Part shown: piece after piece, positions 27,105 to 38,820 of the stretch
How the letters are laid out: the number at the start of each line of letters is the position of its first letter
Position numbering within the stretch: position 1 is the first letter of the stretch
Source: Ancylomarina euxina
GTDB taxonomy: Bacteria > Bacteroidota > Bacteroidia > Bacteroidales > Marinifilaceae
NCBI RefSeq assembly: GCF_003863355.1
Contig: NZ_QQWG01000006.1
Location: 1 to 64,000 of the forward strand
Reading direction: 5' to 3'
Length of the DNA stretch: 64,000 bases
The notes under the pieces: generated by a model
The model's input: the letters and a program-made list of their open reading frames with translations, nothing else
Told to the model about the DNA's origin: nothing
The model's database searches: none
Made by a program: the position numbers and the translations under genes

Positions 27105-27151
27105 AATTTTTGTTTTTGTTTTCAATATACAAAAAAAAAGGACGCGTTTTC

Positions 27152-28186
27152 TTAAGAATGATTCAATTTAGGGCGTATGCGTTGACGGTAAATTTGACTC
27201 TTGGAATACGTGTTATGAAACTTCGATCTAAGTTGAATTCTTTCCTCCTCGGGCAACGCAATGATCTCTTTGCACTCATCGGTACAACAGCCATGATATT
27301 GCTCTTTACAAGCCTCACATTGTATAAATAGAAGGTGGCAATCGTTATTGGCACAATTGGTATGCGTATCGCAAGCGGCACCACATTGATGGCACTTACT
27401 AATCACTTGACCATCGATACTCTCACCTAAGCGCTCATCGAATACAAAGTTCTTACCAATGAACTTTGATTGAACGCCCAATTGCTTAATCTGACGGGCA
27501 TATTCAATAATACCGCCATGCAACTGATTCACATCATTAAAACCATGATGTTTCAAATAAGCACTGGCCTTTTCGCAACGTACACCGCCTGTGCAATAAA
27601 GCAAAACCTTACTATCTTTTTTATCTGAGTAATCGTCAACGACCATCTGAATTTCTTCCCGAAACGTATCCACATCCGGACAAATGGCATTCTCAAAACG
27701 ACCAACCTCACTCTCGTAATGGTTTCGCATATCAATCACGACCGTATCTTCCTGATCAAGGGATTCATGAAATTCCAATGCACTTAGATGATTCCCCACA
27801 TTGGTTACATCAAAACTGCCATCATCCAAACCATCAGCCACAATTTTAGGGCGAAGTTTAATAATCAATTTAAAGAAAGATTTTCCGTCATCTTCTACGG
27901 CCCATTTAATCGGCATGTCTTTTAATTCCGCTCTACTACTCAAAGCCCTCATAAAAGCCTCTAAATGGTGTTCTGGCACGCTCATTTGAGCATTTATACC
28001 TTCTCTGGCAACATATATCCTTCCCAAACAAGCTAGTTTGTCCCACTCTATAAATAGTTCATCCCTGAATGACTGAGGATCTTCAAGAATGACATAACGA
28101 TAAAAGGAAAGTGTTTTACGTGTAAAGTTTTCAGCATGAAGCTTTTTTATGGCTTCTTCCTTACTCAATTTATTGTGGAGTTGCAT
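27152..28186 (-). CDS. trhO: tRNA uridine-34 hydroxylase TrhO (rhodanese family)
   Basis: Oxygen-dependent hydroxylation of U34 in tRNA, the first step to 5-(carboxy)methoxyuridine. The order is an N-terminal ferredoxin-like acylphosphatase-type domain (about residues 25-115), a rhodanese domain with the catalytic Cys in YCTGGVRCEKA (C198), and a C-terminal cysteine-rich region (KCHQCGAACDTHTNCANND and CEACKEQYHGCC) that may bind Zn. The 344-aa length fits the longer TrhO type. It is a single gene, with a 27-base leader separating it from the next GNAT gene. Confidence 0.92.
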   Translation of the reverse strand: MQLHNKLSKEEAIKKLHAENFTRKTLSFYRYVILEDPQSFRDELFIEWDKLACLGRIYVAREGINAQMSVPEHHLEAFMRALSSRAELKDMPIKWAVEDDGKSFFKLIIKLRPKIVADGLDDGSFDVTNVGNHLSALEFHESLDQEDTVVIDMRNHYESEVGRFENAICPDVDTFREEIQMVVDDYSDKKDSKVLLYCTGGVRCEKASAYLKHHGFNDVNQLHGGIIEYARQIKQLGVQSKFIGKNFVFDERLGESIDGQVISKCHQCGAACDTHTNCANNDCHLLFIQCEACKEQYHGCCTDECKEIIALPEEERIQLRSKFHNTYSKSQIYRQRIRPKLNHS

Positions 28187-28286
28187 TTTATTTTTATTTA
28201 GAATAATTTAAAATGCAAAAATAATGGATTTGAAAAGAGTTGCAAAGATTTAATCAACAAATCAGACATCGAAGTATTTTATTCTA

Positions 28287-28454
28287 TCAGTACAATCGAT
28301 TTGCCGATATGATATTAATTTCAGTTTCGCTCTTTCGCACTGCCAAAAGTTGATAACCTTGCCCTCTAGTTGATTTCCAGACTTCTGGATCAGTAGCAGT
28401 ATTAAGAAATAGAATGAAGTGGTTCTCCCAATTGTATATCAAAAAAAAAAGGAA
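28287..28454 (-). pseudogene. Possible remnant of a protein C-terminus
   Basis: A frame open from a TGA at 28455-28457 to a TGA at 28287-28289 encodes about 55 residues, including NTATDPEVWKSTRGQGYQLL and ending ISANRLY. It has coding-like composition but no ATG. I do not recognise the family. It may be a truncated gene end or chance. The rest of the gap 28187-28570 holds only the susC-like terminator. Confidence 0.2.
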
Positions 28455-28535
28455 TCAAAAAGAAATAAAGATTACTCGCAGATGAACTGGAATAAGAACA
28501 AAGTTATAATGCAATTTTTCCTTCATTATTGAACG

Positions 28536-28566
28536 AAAAAATTGGCAGCTTAAGCAGCTGCCAATA
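28536..28566 (-). terminator. Terminator of the SusC-like receptor gene
   Basis: TTGGCAGCT and AGCTGCCAA form a perfect nine-base-pair stem with a five-base loop, and six T follow on the minus strand, just after the stop at 28571. Confidence 0.85.
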
Positions 28567-28570
28567 AATA

Positions 28571-31195
28571 TTAAAAATCAATTTTAACCCCCATTGCAAT
28601 TGTTCTTGGTTTGGGGTAAGTATCGTAATCAATACCATTGGGAACTTCGGGGTTTAAACCTTTGTAGCCTGTTATAGTGAACATGTTTTCACATGTTGCA
28701 TAAATACGAGCATTAATGGCTTTATTAAAAATATGATTAAGCGTATAGCCCATCGTCAAATTCTGCAAACGTAAAAAAGATGCATCCTGCACGTAATAAT
28801 TGGAATAAAGTTGACGACTTTCGAAATTTGTATCGAATACGTCCTTTGAAAGATTATAAGGTAAGGCTTGTTTATTTCCTAGAAATGAATCGTTGTTATT
28901 ATACACATAATGACTTAAACTGGCGCGCAAACTAAAGCTACAATCCCAATTCTTATAGTGTACATTGGAAGAAAATCCGAGATGAATTTTGGGCTGAGAG
29001 TTTTTATCGAAATCCCGATCATCATAAGCCTGATCTTCGTATAGGCCTTCAATAGGCTTGCCATTGCTGGCATAAACCTGTTTACGCACATTAAAGGCGT
29101 TATATGATTTCCCCTCACGATTCATCTGTATACTAGCTGTTCCACCAAGAATTTGACCTACTAACAAATTTGCAGCCAAACTATCAATTTTGTTTTCGTT
29201 AAAGCTGACATTAAAACTTAACGACCATTTAAACTTATCGGTTGATACTGGAATTGCATTCAGGCTTACTTCAATTCCTTTATTATGCATTTCGCCATCA
29301 TATCGCATTATATTATTACTGTAACTAGATCCAGAGGGAACAGATATAAGGTAAGGTAAATTTTTGTTTTTCTCAATATATCCTTCTATTGTTGCATTCA
29401 AACGATGATTAAAAAATACCATGTCGACACCAACATTACTTATATGATCACGCGTAATTTGTGCCCTAACATATTCGTCATTCGTTTTACCTACTACAGC
29501 GTATCCCACTCTAACAATCGCACTATTTAAATATGAATTTGCAGGTGATTGCTTATGTAACTGATAAGATAAACCTATGGAAGAGGAGTTGCATCTCTCA
29601 TCCCAATCTTCGCCGGTATCTATCCGATAATTTCCACTTAAACAAAGTCGTTCCAATAAATCTACAGATACATGTGCAAACGATGACTTTACTTTCCGGG
29701 TTCCGCTCCAACCTGAGAAATCATTTGTCTGATAGTTATCTCCCGATAAAGTATTGTAATCACTATATAATATTTGATTGTTAAAATCATCCGTCTTAAT
29801 TTTGGAATAGTCAGTGAACTGGCTAGCACTTGCAGTTGTAGTTTTTATTCTATCTTTCTGTTTTACATAGCCAACTTTCATATTAAGACCAGAAATAATT
29901 CCCTTTAGATCTTTCTGGTAATGGAACTCAGCCTTCAGGATATTTGTGTTGATATTATATGATCCGGCATATATCGAATTATAAAATTTACCAACATAAG
30001 TATTGGATCTACTGACACTTAGCTTATTTGTTTTATCGTGAGATTTGTTTTTACCAAGCATGAGCACAACTTTTCCTCCTTTTAAAAAAGGCAATTGATA
30101 CTCTGCATTAAAATTGAAATTCCAATTTCTATGATCAATACCATTATTTGATAAATTCAGTATTTCCGTAGGATTTTGCATAAGAAAGAAGCCATTTCCA
30201 TTATTGCTTTCATCAATTGGTTCAGTTCTGGATGCTGGTTGTGTTGGATCGAACCTAATTGCGGCAATATAGGCATCAGTATTCCCAAATTCATGATCGA
30301 TTTTAGAGGTATTATAAGCCAAACTCAACTTAAGCTGATCTTTAAGCAGTTTTCGGTTTAAATGCACACCAGCTGTCCATCTACTGTAATCCGAATTCTT
30401 AAGAACTCCTTCCTGCTTGTTGTGTCCACCCGATAATCTGTAGACTGTTTTTCCTATTAAGCCAGATACATTCAAATATTGATGATTCCCCAAAGCCATT
30501 TGTAAAACTTCATCCTGCCAATCGGTATCTGAACTACCTTTATTCCAGGAGGAGTTCGGATTTTGTTCTAGATGTTCAAACATGAGTTTTTTATACTCAT
30601 TGGCATTCAAAACATCCACTTTATTACTCTTGTACGAAATGGAGGCAGAATTATCAAAGCTAATTGCAAGTGATTTATTACTGTTCCCTCTTTTGGTTGC
30701 AATTAGCAACACACCTTTGCCTGCTTCGAAGCCAAACAATGCAATGTCGCTTCCATTTTTTAAATATTCTATCGATTCTATATCTGATGGATTTATTGTA
30801 TTTAAAAAATTACCATATTCATCAGCTTGCAACAATACAGGTATTCCGTCAAGAAAAACCAAGGGGTGATCGTTTCCATACAATAATGATGGTCCACGCG
30901 ATTGTATTTTATAAGCTGCTCCTGGATCTCCACTGTTAGCAACTATATTTAAGCCTGCAATTTTACCGATTAATAATTCTTGAATAGAGAGTTGTGTTCC
31001 CGTATAAACTGTTTTAATTTTCTTTAATGATGGATAAATTCCATTCATCTCATTTTTTTCTAGCTCCAAATGAATATTTTCTCTAACAGTATCTTTAGAG
31101 AATTTTGATTCGATTCTACTATCAGTCTTAATTAAACTATTTGCTCTAATCTGTAAACAAAAAAGAACTAAAATAATCGGCAATATTTTTTTCAT
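28571..31195 (-). CDS. SusC/RagA-like TonB-dependent outer-membrane receptor, without SusD partner
   Basis: An 874-aa outer-membrane receptor, energised by TonB, probably importing a large or scarce nutrient. Signal peptide at about residues 1-18. The plug domain begins near residue 65 (LSIQELLIGKIAGLNIVANS), with the SusC/RagA signatures GDPGAAYKIQSRGPSLL, PLVFLDGIPV and IESIEYLKNGSDIALFG. The beta-barrel ends GVKIDF with terminal Phe. Two features are unusual. The N-terminal carboxypeptidase-regulatory-like domain found in most SusC proteins is missing, with only about 45 unrelated residues before the plug. No SusD lipoprotein gene is adjacent. The family normally exceeds 1000 aa, so this is a small, orphan member. 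Substrate unknown. Confidence 0.88.
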   Translation of the reverse strand: MKKILPIILVLFCLQIRANSLIKTDSRIESKFSKDTVRENIHLELEKNEMNGIYPSLKKIKTVYTGTQLSIQELLIGKIAGLNIVANSGDPGAAYKIQSRGPSLLYGNDHPLVFLDGIPVLLQADEYGNFLNTINPSDIESIEYLKNGSDIALFGFEAGKGVLLIATKRGNSNKSLAISFDNSASISYKSNKVDVLNANEYKKLMFEHLEQNPNSSWNKGSSDTDWQDEVLQMALGNHQYLNVSGLIGKTVYRLSGGHNKQEGVLKNSDYSRWTAGVHLNRKLLKDQLKLSLAYNTSKIDHEFGNTDAYIAAIRFDPTQPASRTEPIDESNNGNGFFLMQNPTEILNLSNNGIDHRNWNFNFNAEYQLPFLKGGKVVLMLGKNKSHDKTNKLSVSRSNTYVGKFYNSIYAGSYNINTNILKAEFHYQKDLKGIISGLNMKVGYVKQKDRIKTTTASASQFTDYSKIKTDDFNNQILYSDYNTLSGDNYQTNDFSGWSGTRKVKSSFAHVSVDLLERLCLSGNYRIDTGEDWDERCNSSSIGLSYQLHKQSPANSYLNSAIVRVGYAVVGKTNDEYVRAQITRDHISNVGVDMVFFNHRLNATIEGYIEKNKNLPYLISVPSGSSYSNNIMRYDGEMHNKGIEVSLNAIPVSTDKFKWSLSFNVSFNENKIDSLAANLLVGQILGGTASIQMNREGKSYNAFNVRKQVYASNGKPIEGLYEDQAYDDRDFDKNSQPKIHLGFSSNVHYKNWDCSFSLRASLSHYVYNNNDSFLGNKQALPYNLSKDVFDTNFESRQLYSNYYVQDASFLRLQNLTMGYTLNHIFNKAINARIYATCENMFTITGYKGLNPEVPNGIDYDTYPKPRTIAMGVKIDF

Positions 31196-31393
31196 TAAAA
31201 ATCTATTATTGTTAAAATAAAATCAAAATTAATAAACAATATCTAATTACACTTTGATAAATAATAATAATCTAAATTTGATATAAATTATTTAATTTCT
31301 TTCTCCAGACCCAAAATCCTCTTTTGAAATATACTTATAGTTTTTTTTAATTATCGCCATCCTACTTTAGGCTTGCTATTTGCGTAATAAGGC

Positions 31394-31426
31394 AAAAAAA
31401 TAGCCTCCCATTTCTGGAAGGCTATT
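31394..31426 (-). terminator. Terminator of icd
   Basis: The stem AATAGCCTCCCA / TGGAAGGCTATT has a four-base loop and one mismatch. Seven T follow on the minus strand, about 23 bases after the icd stop. Confidence 0.8.
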
Positions 31427-31448
31427 AGTCCTATTTATCGTGTTTAGC

Positions 31449-33707
<2,259 letters not shown>

Positions 33708-33928
33708 TTAATTAAAAAATAAACTTGATTGTGTGTTTTTCTGTTGAATTAAACAGCGTTTAATTCGAGGGTAAACATATAGATTTTTTTTATTTCAGAA
33801 TATAAAAGTGCTTTATTTTTAACGATTTTTTTCTCTAATGGAAACACTCAGACTATCAACGATATAAACACAGACAGACTTATTAATTCATCCAGTTTAT
33901 CCTCTCTTTTAGGGCTATTTAATCTAAT

Positions 33929-35698
33929 TTATTCGAAGTCGAGGGAAAATTTCTGCTTTAGCTGCTCCAAAAGTGGATTTTTCTGACACAAATATTTGAA
34001 TTTGTCGGTGTCCGTATACAAACGTTTTTTTGTTTCAGTTTGTGTTATTTCGATGATAAAATCGATAGTCGAATTTTGTAATTCTCTTTTTAGATAATTA
34101 ACCATTTCATTTTTAACAGCGGCTATATCATCTTCTTGTATTTGATTACTCACTTTAACAACCAATTGCCCACCTGTTCTTATTTCAGCTTCACAATTCG
34201 CTATTGCTAAGCGAATTCGATCGCTTTTTTTTCGAACAATCGTGTATTCCTTAAGCTTTTCAACGACTGATTCAGAAGTATAAGCTTGATTTTGAACATT
34301 TGTATATTTAGCCTCTGATTCTTTTGATTTGATCTCTGGGCTGGATGAAGATGCAGGTCTATTCACAATACCTCGACTCATGGCCGCTTTTATTGATATT
34401 GATGTTGGACTTGGGCTTGATGTCGTAGAAACCTTTTGCTGACTTTGCCCTGAATGAGTCTGGGCTGGCTTCTGAGCTTCTTGTTGCGGATGAACAGGAG
34501 CTTTATCTTTAGCTCCTGCAACTTTGGGAGCTGAGGCTCTCCCCTCAACTCGTATTTTTAATAGTCGTCGAAAGTTTTTCTTCAGACTAGCTCCTTTTTT
34601 TTTTGATTCAATTATCTGGGACAATTGAATTAGGGTAAGTTCGATAAGTAAGCGATGATTTTGACTGCTCTTATAATGTATGTCACATTCGTTGAGAATA
34701 CCTAAAGCATCGTATAAGAAATCAACCTCACATTTTTTTGCTTGCTCGGTGTACTTTTCCTTGACACTATCGCTCACTTCAAGCAATTGCAAAGTTGCGA
34801 CATCTTTTCCAACGAGTATATCTCTTATATGAGAACTCAAACCAGCAACAAAATGATGCCCATCGAAGCCTTTTTCAACAATTTCATTAAATAGGATTAG
34901 AACATCAGTTACTTTTCCTTGAAGAAAAGCATCCACCATCTTAAAATAGTAATCGTAATCCAAAACATTCAGGTTTTGAATGACATTTTCGAAATTGATA
35001 TTCTTACCTGAGAAGCTCACAATCTGATCGAAGATCGACAAGGCATCACGCATGGCACCATCAGCTTTCTGAGCAATCACATTTAAAGCTTCCTCATTAA
35101 TCGTTATGCCTTCTTCCTGAGCAATATGCGCTAAATGATTCACGGCGTCAGCTACCTTGATTCGACTAAAATCGAATATCTGACAACGAGACAAAATAGT
35201 TGGAATAATCTTGTGTTTCTCCGTAGTTGCTAAAACAAATATCGCATGTGCAGGTGGCTCTTCCAATGTTTTAAGAAAAGCATTAAATGCCGATTGAGAT
35301 AACATATGAACCTCATCGATTATATAAACGCTGTACTTCCCAATTTGTGGCGGGATACGTACCTGGTCGATCAAGGTTCGGATATCGTCTACCGAATTAT
35401 TAGAAGCCGCATCCAACTCATGTATATTATAAGAACGATTCTCATTAAAAGCCAAACATGATTCACAGGTATTACAAGCTTCAAAATCGGAACTCACATT
35501 GGAGCAGTTGATCGTTTTTGCAAAAATCCTCGCACAGGATGTTTTACCTACCCCACGCGGACCACAAAACAAGTAGGCATGAGCCAGATGAGCGTTTTTA
35601 ATGGCATTCTTAAGTGTGACGGTAATAGATTGCTGACCAACGACTGTTTGAAAGCTTGAGGGGCGATATTTTCGTGCTGAAACGATAAAGTTCTCCAT
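33929..35698 (-). CDS. dnaX: DNA polymerase III subunit gamma/tau
   Basis: Clamp-loader ATPase of the replicative polymerase. The AAA+ domain has Walker A GPRGVGKTS (46-54), a zinc-binding cysteine group (C65, C75, C78, C81), Walker B IIDEVH (126-131), and an SRCQIFDF sensor/arginine-finger motif. Helical collar domain III follows. A Pro/Ser/Thr/Gln-rich linker of about 100 residues (around 385-470) leads to a short C-terminal domain. Length (589 aa) is usual for Bacteroidota tau. No slippery A-run with a frameshift signal was identified, so a separate gamma product is not evident from sequence. Confidence 0.96.
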   Translation of the reverse strand: MENFIVSARKYRPSSFQTVVGQQSITVTLKNAIKNAHLAHAYLFCGPRGVGKTSCARIFAKTINCSNVSSDFEACNTCESCLAFNENRSYNIHELDAASNNSVDDIRTLIDQVRIPPQIGKYSVYIIDEVHMLSQSAFNAFLKTLEEPPAHAIFVLATTEKHKIIPTILSRCQIFDFSRIKVADAVNHLAHIAQEEGITINEEALNVIAQKADGAMRDALSIFDQIVSFSGKNINFENVIQNLNVLDYDYYFKMVDAFLQGKVTDVLILFNEIVEKGFDGHHFVAGLSSHIRDILVGKDVATLQLLEVSDSVKEKYTEQAKKCEVDFLYDALGILNECDIHYKSSQNHRLLIELTLIQLSQIIESKKKGASLKKNFRRLLKIRVEGRASAPKVAGAKDKAPVHPQQEAQKPAQTHSGQSQQKVSTTSSPSPTSISIKAAMSRGIVNRPASSSSPEIKSKESEAKYTNVQNQAYTSESVVEKLKEYTIVRKKSDRIRLAIANCEAEIRTGGQLVVKVSNQIQEDDIAAVKNEMVNYLKRELQNSTIDFIIEITQTETKKRLYTDTDKFKYLCQKNPLLEQLKQKFSLDFE

Positions 35699-35821
35699 AC
35701 TGAGGTATAAACGAAACGATTAGTTCTTATTCTTACTTTTTCAAGGAATTCAAAGATAAACAATCATCCTAAAAAAGCGATTATTTCAGAATAAATTGTT
35801 TTCAACAAAACCAATAATCTT

Positions 35822-36085
35822 CAAATAAATCGGCGCTTCGCTCCAACCGGGCTTTTGCGAATAAACCTAAATTCATTTTTTGGCTTGATCAAAAAAAACA
35901 AAAAAATCAATCCCGATCGTTTGGAACTAAGTTTCTGGTTTTTCCAAAGCTTTCGTAAAACGAAAAACATTAAAAAATAAAACCATCCTTTTAAAGAGCT
36001 AAAAAAGCAACTCTTCCTATTATTAGTCTTAATAATATTACTATCAACAAAACACACGATATCAATAAAAACGTTTAAGACACTA
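35822..36085. repeat. Dispersed intergenic repeat, copy B
   Basis: It shares ordered sequence blocks with 8340-8676 (TTTGCGAATAAACC, then a 26-base exact match starting AAAGCTTTCGTAAAACG, then a related AACAAAACACAC...TTTAAGAC tail). The spacing between the first two blocks is 92 bases here and 152 in copy A, so the copies differ by indels. A 90-codon minus-strand frame across it has no protein features and is not a gene. The rest of the gap up to 36280 holds only AT-rich leader DNA. Confidence 0.6.
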
Positions 36086-36280
36086 TGGAACAAAAATATA
36101 TATTCGAGTCAACCGTTGTTCCTTTCACAAACTACTACAACTTCTAAATATTTAAATGATTTTCAGGACAGAAGAAAATACTGCCTTCAACTTTAATTAT
36201 CAATATGAATATTTTATCATTAAAATTCTCTATATTTATTTAACATTTAATCTATTGAATGATTTCCTAAACCTACCCTT

Positions 36281-37876
36281 ATGCATAATAATGACATTAC
36301 AATTGAAGATTGGTTATTATTAAAACCCTATAATGAGGAAGTCCTAAGTGACTCTTGCTATATTAATCTGGCCAATCAATTTAAGGATGTCCTGATAGAA
36401 GATCTTTATTTTACCGAAGATAACGCCATGCAAGATGAAGATGCAACCGAATTTGCATGTCTGTTAGCCTCTTTTGTTGAAGATATTGTTTCGGAAACTC
36501 ACATTTATCATACATTCAAACGCCAGCACAAAGAACTTTACGGGCATGCTGTTCCTTTTTCCAGCGAAGGATATGACGAAGATGCTTCTATCAATTCCAG
36601 TGATATTCAATTTTTAGTTTGGTATTACTTAAGTGTGAAACAACCTGATACCATTATCTATTTGAGTAGCTTTTTTATTGCCATTTTGATCGATCAACTC
36701 ATAGATGTTGTGAAGGATGAAAGCACTGATTATGAAGTGAACGAAGATCTGAAAAAATATTATAGCTTAGCACATGAAGCTTGTCATATCAACCATATTA
36801 GAGATCTGATTGATAATATCCTATTTCGGACTTACCTTTTTTATCCGGACTCATTTAATCGTCTTGCAAATTTTGAAGAGATCATACTGGCCGAAGACTT
36901 TTCGGATATGAGTCCTGAGCATGCAGCAGACACCAGAAATGCTAATTTATTCGAAAATCGCTACCACTTTATATGGCACTATCGCACCCGACTACTTGCT
37001 TTAAATGGCAAAGAATGGCTTGCTAGCCTTATTGGCAAAGCGCATCCTTTATATCAGGATGTTTTAAATATCTCGAAAAGCATAAGGGCCGCTTTTATCT
37101 ATAAAAGTGAGGATGAAAATAATCTCATCGTCGAGCATATCGCATCGGGAAGACGATTTGAGATAACAAAGCAATCCATTACGCCCAAAATGGGATTGAT
37201 TCCCAACGAATCGATTCTTTATCTGTCGATCAACCAATGGCAAGACAAATGGTGGAACAGCGGCATTGTTTTGTATCAAAATTTTGACGCCGATTTCATA
37301 CTGGATGAAAAGGCATCGGAAGAAGAAAAACTAAAGGTGGCCTTTTTGGATGCAGACACACAGCGAACAGAAATTGAAGAACTTGAAAAGCAGAAGAAAC
37401 ACTTTATCTCTTTTAACAAGAATTCGCCAATTGCTTTTATGCCGTCAAAAGAGCTGTCTAAATTTGTCTCAGACTTTGGTTCTTATTATAGAAAATGCGA
37501 GAACATTAAACTACCCGAGGGCGTTGGTGACATAAAGATTGAAATTGGAGAGAAAGAATTGAATGAATTCAATAAGAGATGGACGGAAGCTTTTGTTTTC
37601 ATTAATTCGCAACAGGGCATGGAGATTTCTTACAACTTTGTCGACATCATCCCCGACGAGAATAACCCTTTCTATAAGGCTGAGAAATTGAGAGACAAGT
37701 TTTGGAATGTCATTATTTCAAAGCATGCCTCAAAGGAATTAACGCACTACTTTTTCGATCAGTACAAAGAGCAGCTAAGTGGTCTTTCTTCAGAATTCGA
37801 TGCTGTATTCGCCCCAAATCTGGATTTTCTAACACGATTTTGGAAGCATGACATCTATTTCAGTGAAACAGAATAG
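36281..37876 (+). CDS. DUF3843-like hypothetical protein
   Basis: A 531-aa cytosolic protein. The opening IEDWLLLKPYNEEVLSDSCY resembles the DUF3843 family start I remember from Bacteroides (a 'WL-x-l-x-PY' motif, then 'tD-x-yY'). The middle has a hydrophobic helix (YLSSFFIAILIDQLIDVV) within a helical domain. Residues 275-345 look beta-rich and SH3-like (IVEHIASGRRFEITKQS, then KMGLIPNESILYLSINQW). No catalytic motif is evident. It is monocistronic, with a repeat upstream and a strong terminator downstream. Function unknown. Confidence 0.65.
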   Translation: MHNNDITIEDWLLLKPYNEEVLSDSCYINLANQFKDVLIEDLYFTEDNAMQDEDATEFACLLASFVEDIVSETHIYHTFKRQHKELYGHAVPFSSEGYDEDASINSSDIQFLVWYYLSVKQPDTIIYLSSFFIAILIDQLIDVVKDESTDYEVNEDLKKYYSLAHEACHINHIRDLIDNILFRTYLFYPDSFNRLANFEEIILAEDFSDMSPEHAADTRNANLFENRYHFIWHYRTRLLALNGKEWLASLIGKAHPLYQDVLNISKSIRAAFIYKSEDENNLIVEHIASGRRFEITKQSITPKMGLIPNESILYLSINQWQDKWWNSGIVLYQNFDADFILDEKASEEEKLKVAFLDADTQRTEIEELEKQKKHFISFNKNSPIAFMPSKELSKFVSDFGSYYRKCENIKLPEGVGDIKIEIGEKELNEFNKRWTEAFVFINSQQGMEISYNFVDIIPDENNPFYKAEKLRDKFWNVIISKHASKELTHYFFDQYKEQLSGLSSEFDAVFAPNLDFLTRFWKHDIYFSETE

Positions 37877-37918
37877 AGCGAATCCTATTCAGTTATGATT
37901 TTTTTTTACTTACAACTC

Positions 37919-37960
37919 GCCCCTTAGACCGAAAACCTTTCGGAATAAGGGGCATTTTTT
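37919..37960 (+). terminator. Terminator after the DUF3843-like gene
   Basis: GCCCCTTA pairs with TAAGGGGC and an inner CCGAAA pairs with TTTCGG around a three-base loop. A T-tract follows. Confidence 0.85.
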
Positions 37961-37984
37961 ATTCATTCGAGCCTTACTATGAGG

Positions 37985-38131
37985 TTTTAGACCATATACG
38001 CCGTTTTACTTCCCACACGACACGACCAAAACGATGTGGAGATCAGCGAAGCTAATCGTGCGCTCGCTGTTTTTTAGCTGTCATTAGCAACTATGCGCTT
38101 ACTTGACACAAAATATCTCCGTTTTTTTATC
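37985..38131. repeat. Repeat-like DNA downstream of the RAYT gene
   Basis: This GC-richer stretch (CACGACACGACCAAAACGAT; GAAGCTAATCGTGCGCTCGC) differs from the surrounding AT-rich intergenic DNA and directly follows the RAYT stop. A second unusual stretch, 38751-38818 (GAGAGAAGCGCTCGCACCAG, then a GGGGGGG run), lies just upstream of the RAYT start. They probably are the flanking repetitive ends that RAYT genes typically carry, but clear matched termini were not resolved. Confidence 0.35.
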
Positions 38132-38695
38132 TCACTCATAAAACTTATCCTTCGCCCATTTTAAAGGATTACTTTTGATATAATCTCTGATTCGGCTTAA
38201 GGATTCATCATTCCTAATAATATGATCGTAAAAACGGGCTTGCCACGTAAATTCAGGATTAATTATTCTTGCATTTTTGGTGACACCAATTTTAAATCCC
38301 CGAATGATGGATGCCAGATTCTTTGATTGTGCACCAAAATTATTCTTCTGTACAGACGCAATGCATTGCGTCTCTACCTGATGCATGGTGTCACGATCTA
38401 TTGCATTATATTTATTCTCACCAATTATAATGATGGCATGAAAATGATTGGGCATGATTACAAATTCATCCATTTCTAAATTCATATCCTCGCGTATCTG
38501 AAATGTTTTCAGCCATTGCTCCTCCGCGATTACTCCAATTTTAGACAATTGCATTTTTCCATTTTCTACCTCTCCAAAATAATGTTGACGATTGTCTGTG
38601 CAAATGGTAATAAAATAGATACCACTACTGGCATAATCCCAACTCTTTAAGCGGGCTGATTCTATTCTATATTGACCTTTATACTTTTCTGACAT
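38132..38695 (-). CDS. REP-associated tyrosine transposase (RAYT, Y1/HUH family)
   Basis: A 187-aa single-strand DNA transposase of the IS200-like Y1 family, domesticated subgroup. The HUH motif is in FVIMPNHFHAIIII (H84, H86). The candidate nucleophile is Y172 in IRDYIKSNPLKW. WQARFYDHIIRNDES is a RAYT-specific stretch. An in-frame perfect palindrome at 38354-38373 encodes part of residues 108-115, in a loop where family length varies. The frame is intact and looks functional. A frameshifted relative is at 59756-60033. RAYTs are thought to spread REP palindromes. The gene borders the accessory cluster 38821-43501. Confidence 0.9.
   Translation of the reverse strand: MSEKYKGQYRIESARLKSWDYASSGIYFITICTDNRQHYFGEVENGKMQLSKIGVIAEEQWLKTFQIREDMNLEMDEFVIMPNHFHAIIIIGENKYNAIDRDTMHQVETQCIASVQKNNFGAQSKNLASIIRGFKIGVTKNARIINPEFTWQARFYDHIIRNDESLSRIRDYIKSNPLKWAKDKFYE
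38354..38373. repeat. Perfect 20-bp palindrome inside the RAYT coding sequence
   Basis: AGACGCAATGCATTGCGTCT is its own reverse complement. Flanking bases continue the symmetry partly (GTAC on one side, CTAC on the other). The GACGCAATGCATTGCGTC core is a familiar dispersed palindrome in Bacteroidota genomes. Here it lies in frame in the transposase gene, encoding the ETQCIAS segment. Confidence 0.8.
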
Positions 38696-38820
38696 GATAA
38701 TTAAATGAGCTTCATAATTCCCTTGTTTCGGGATTTACTAAACTTAACTATTTTCCGCTTTGCAGGCTACGAGAGAAGCGCTCGCACCAGCATTACAAGC
38801 TCGGACTAGCGGGGGGGACA

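Noticed and set aside
27105-27125. TTG start extending the GNAT protein by seven residues
   Set aside because: The extension is Lys/Thr low complexity, and the ATG at 27104 gives a normal product.
34360-34660. Possible programmed frameshift in dnaX
   Set aside because: The A/T runs in the linker region do not form a clear slippery heptamer with a downstream stem, so no gamma-producing signal can be claimed.
35821-36093. 90-codon minus-strand frame with hydrophobic stretches
   Set aside because: It coincides almost exactly with dispersed repeat copy B, and the corresponding sequence in copy A (8340-8676) has no matching open frame.
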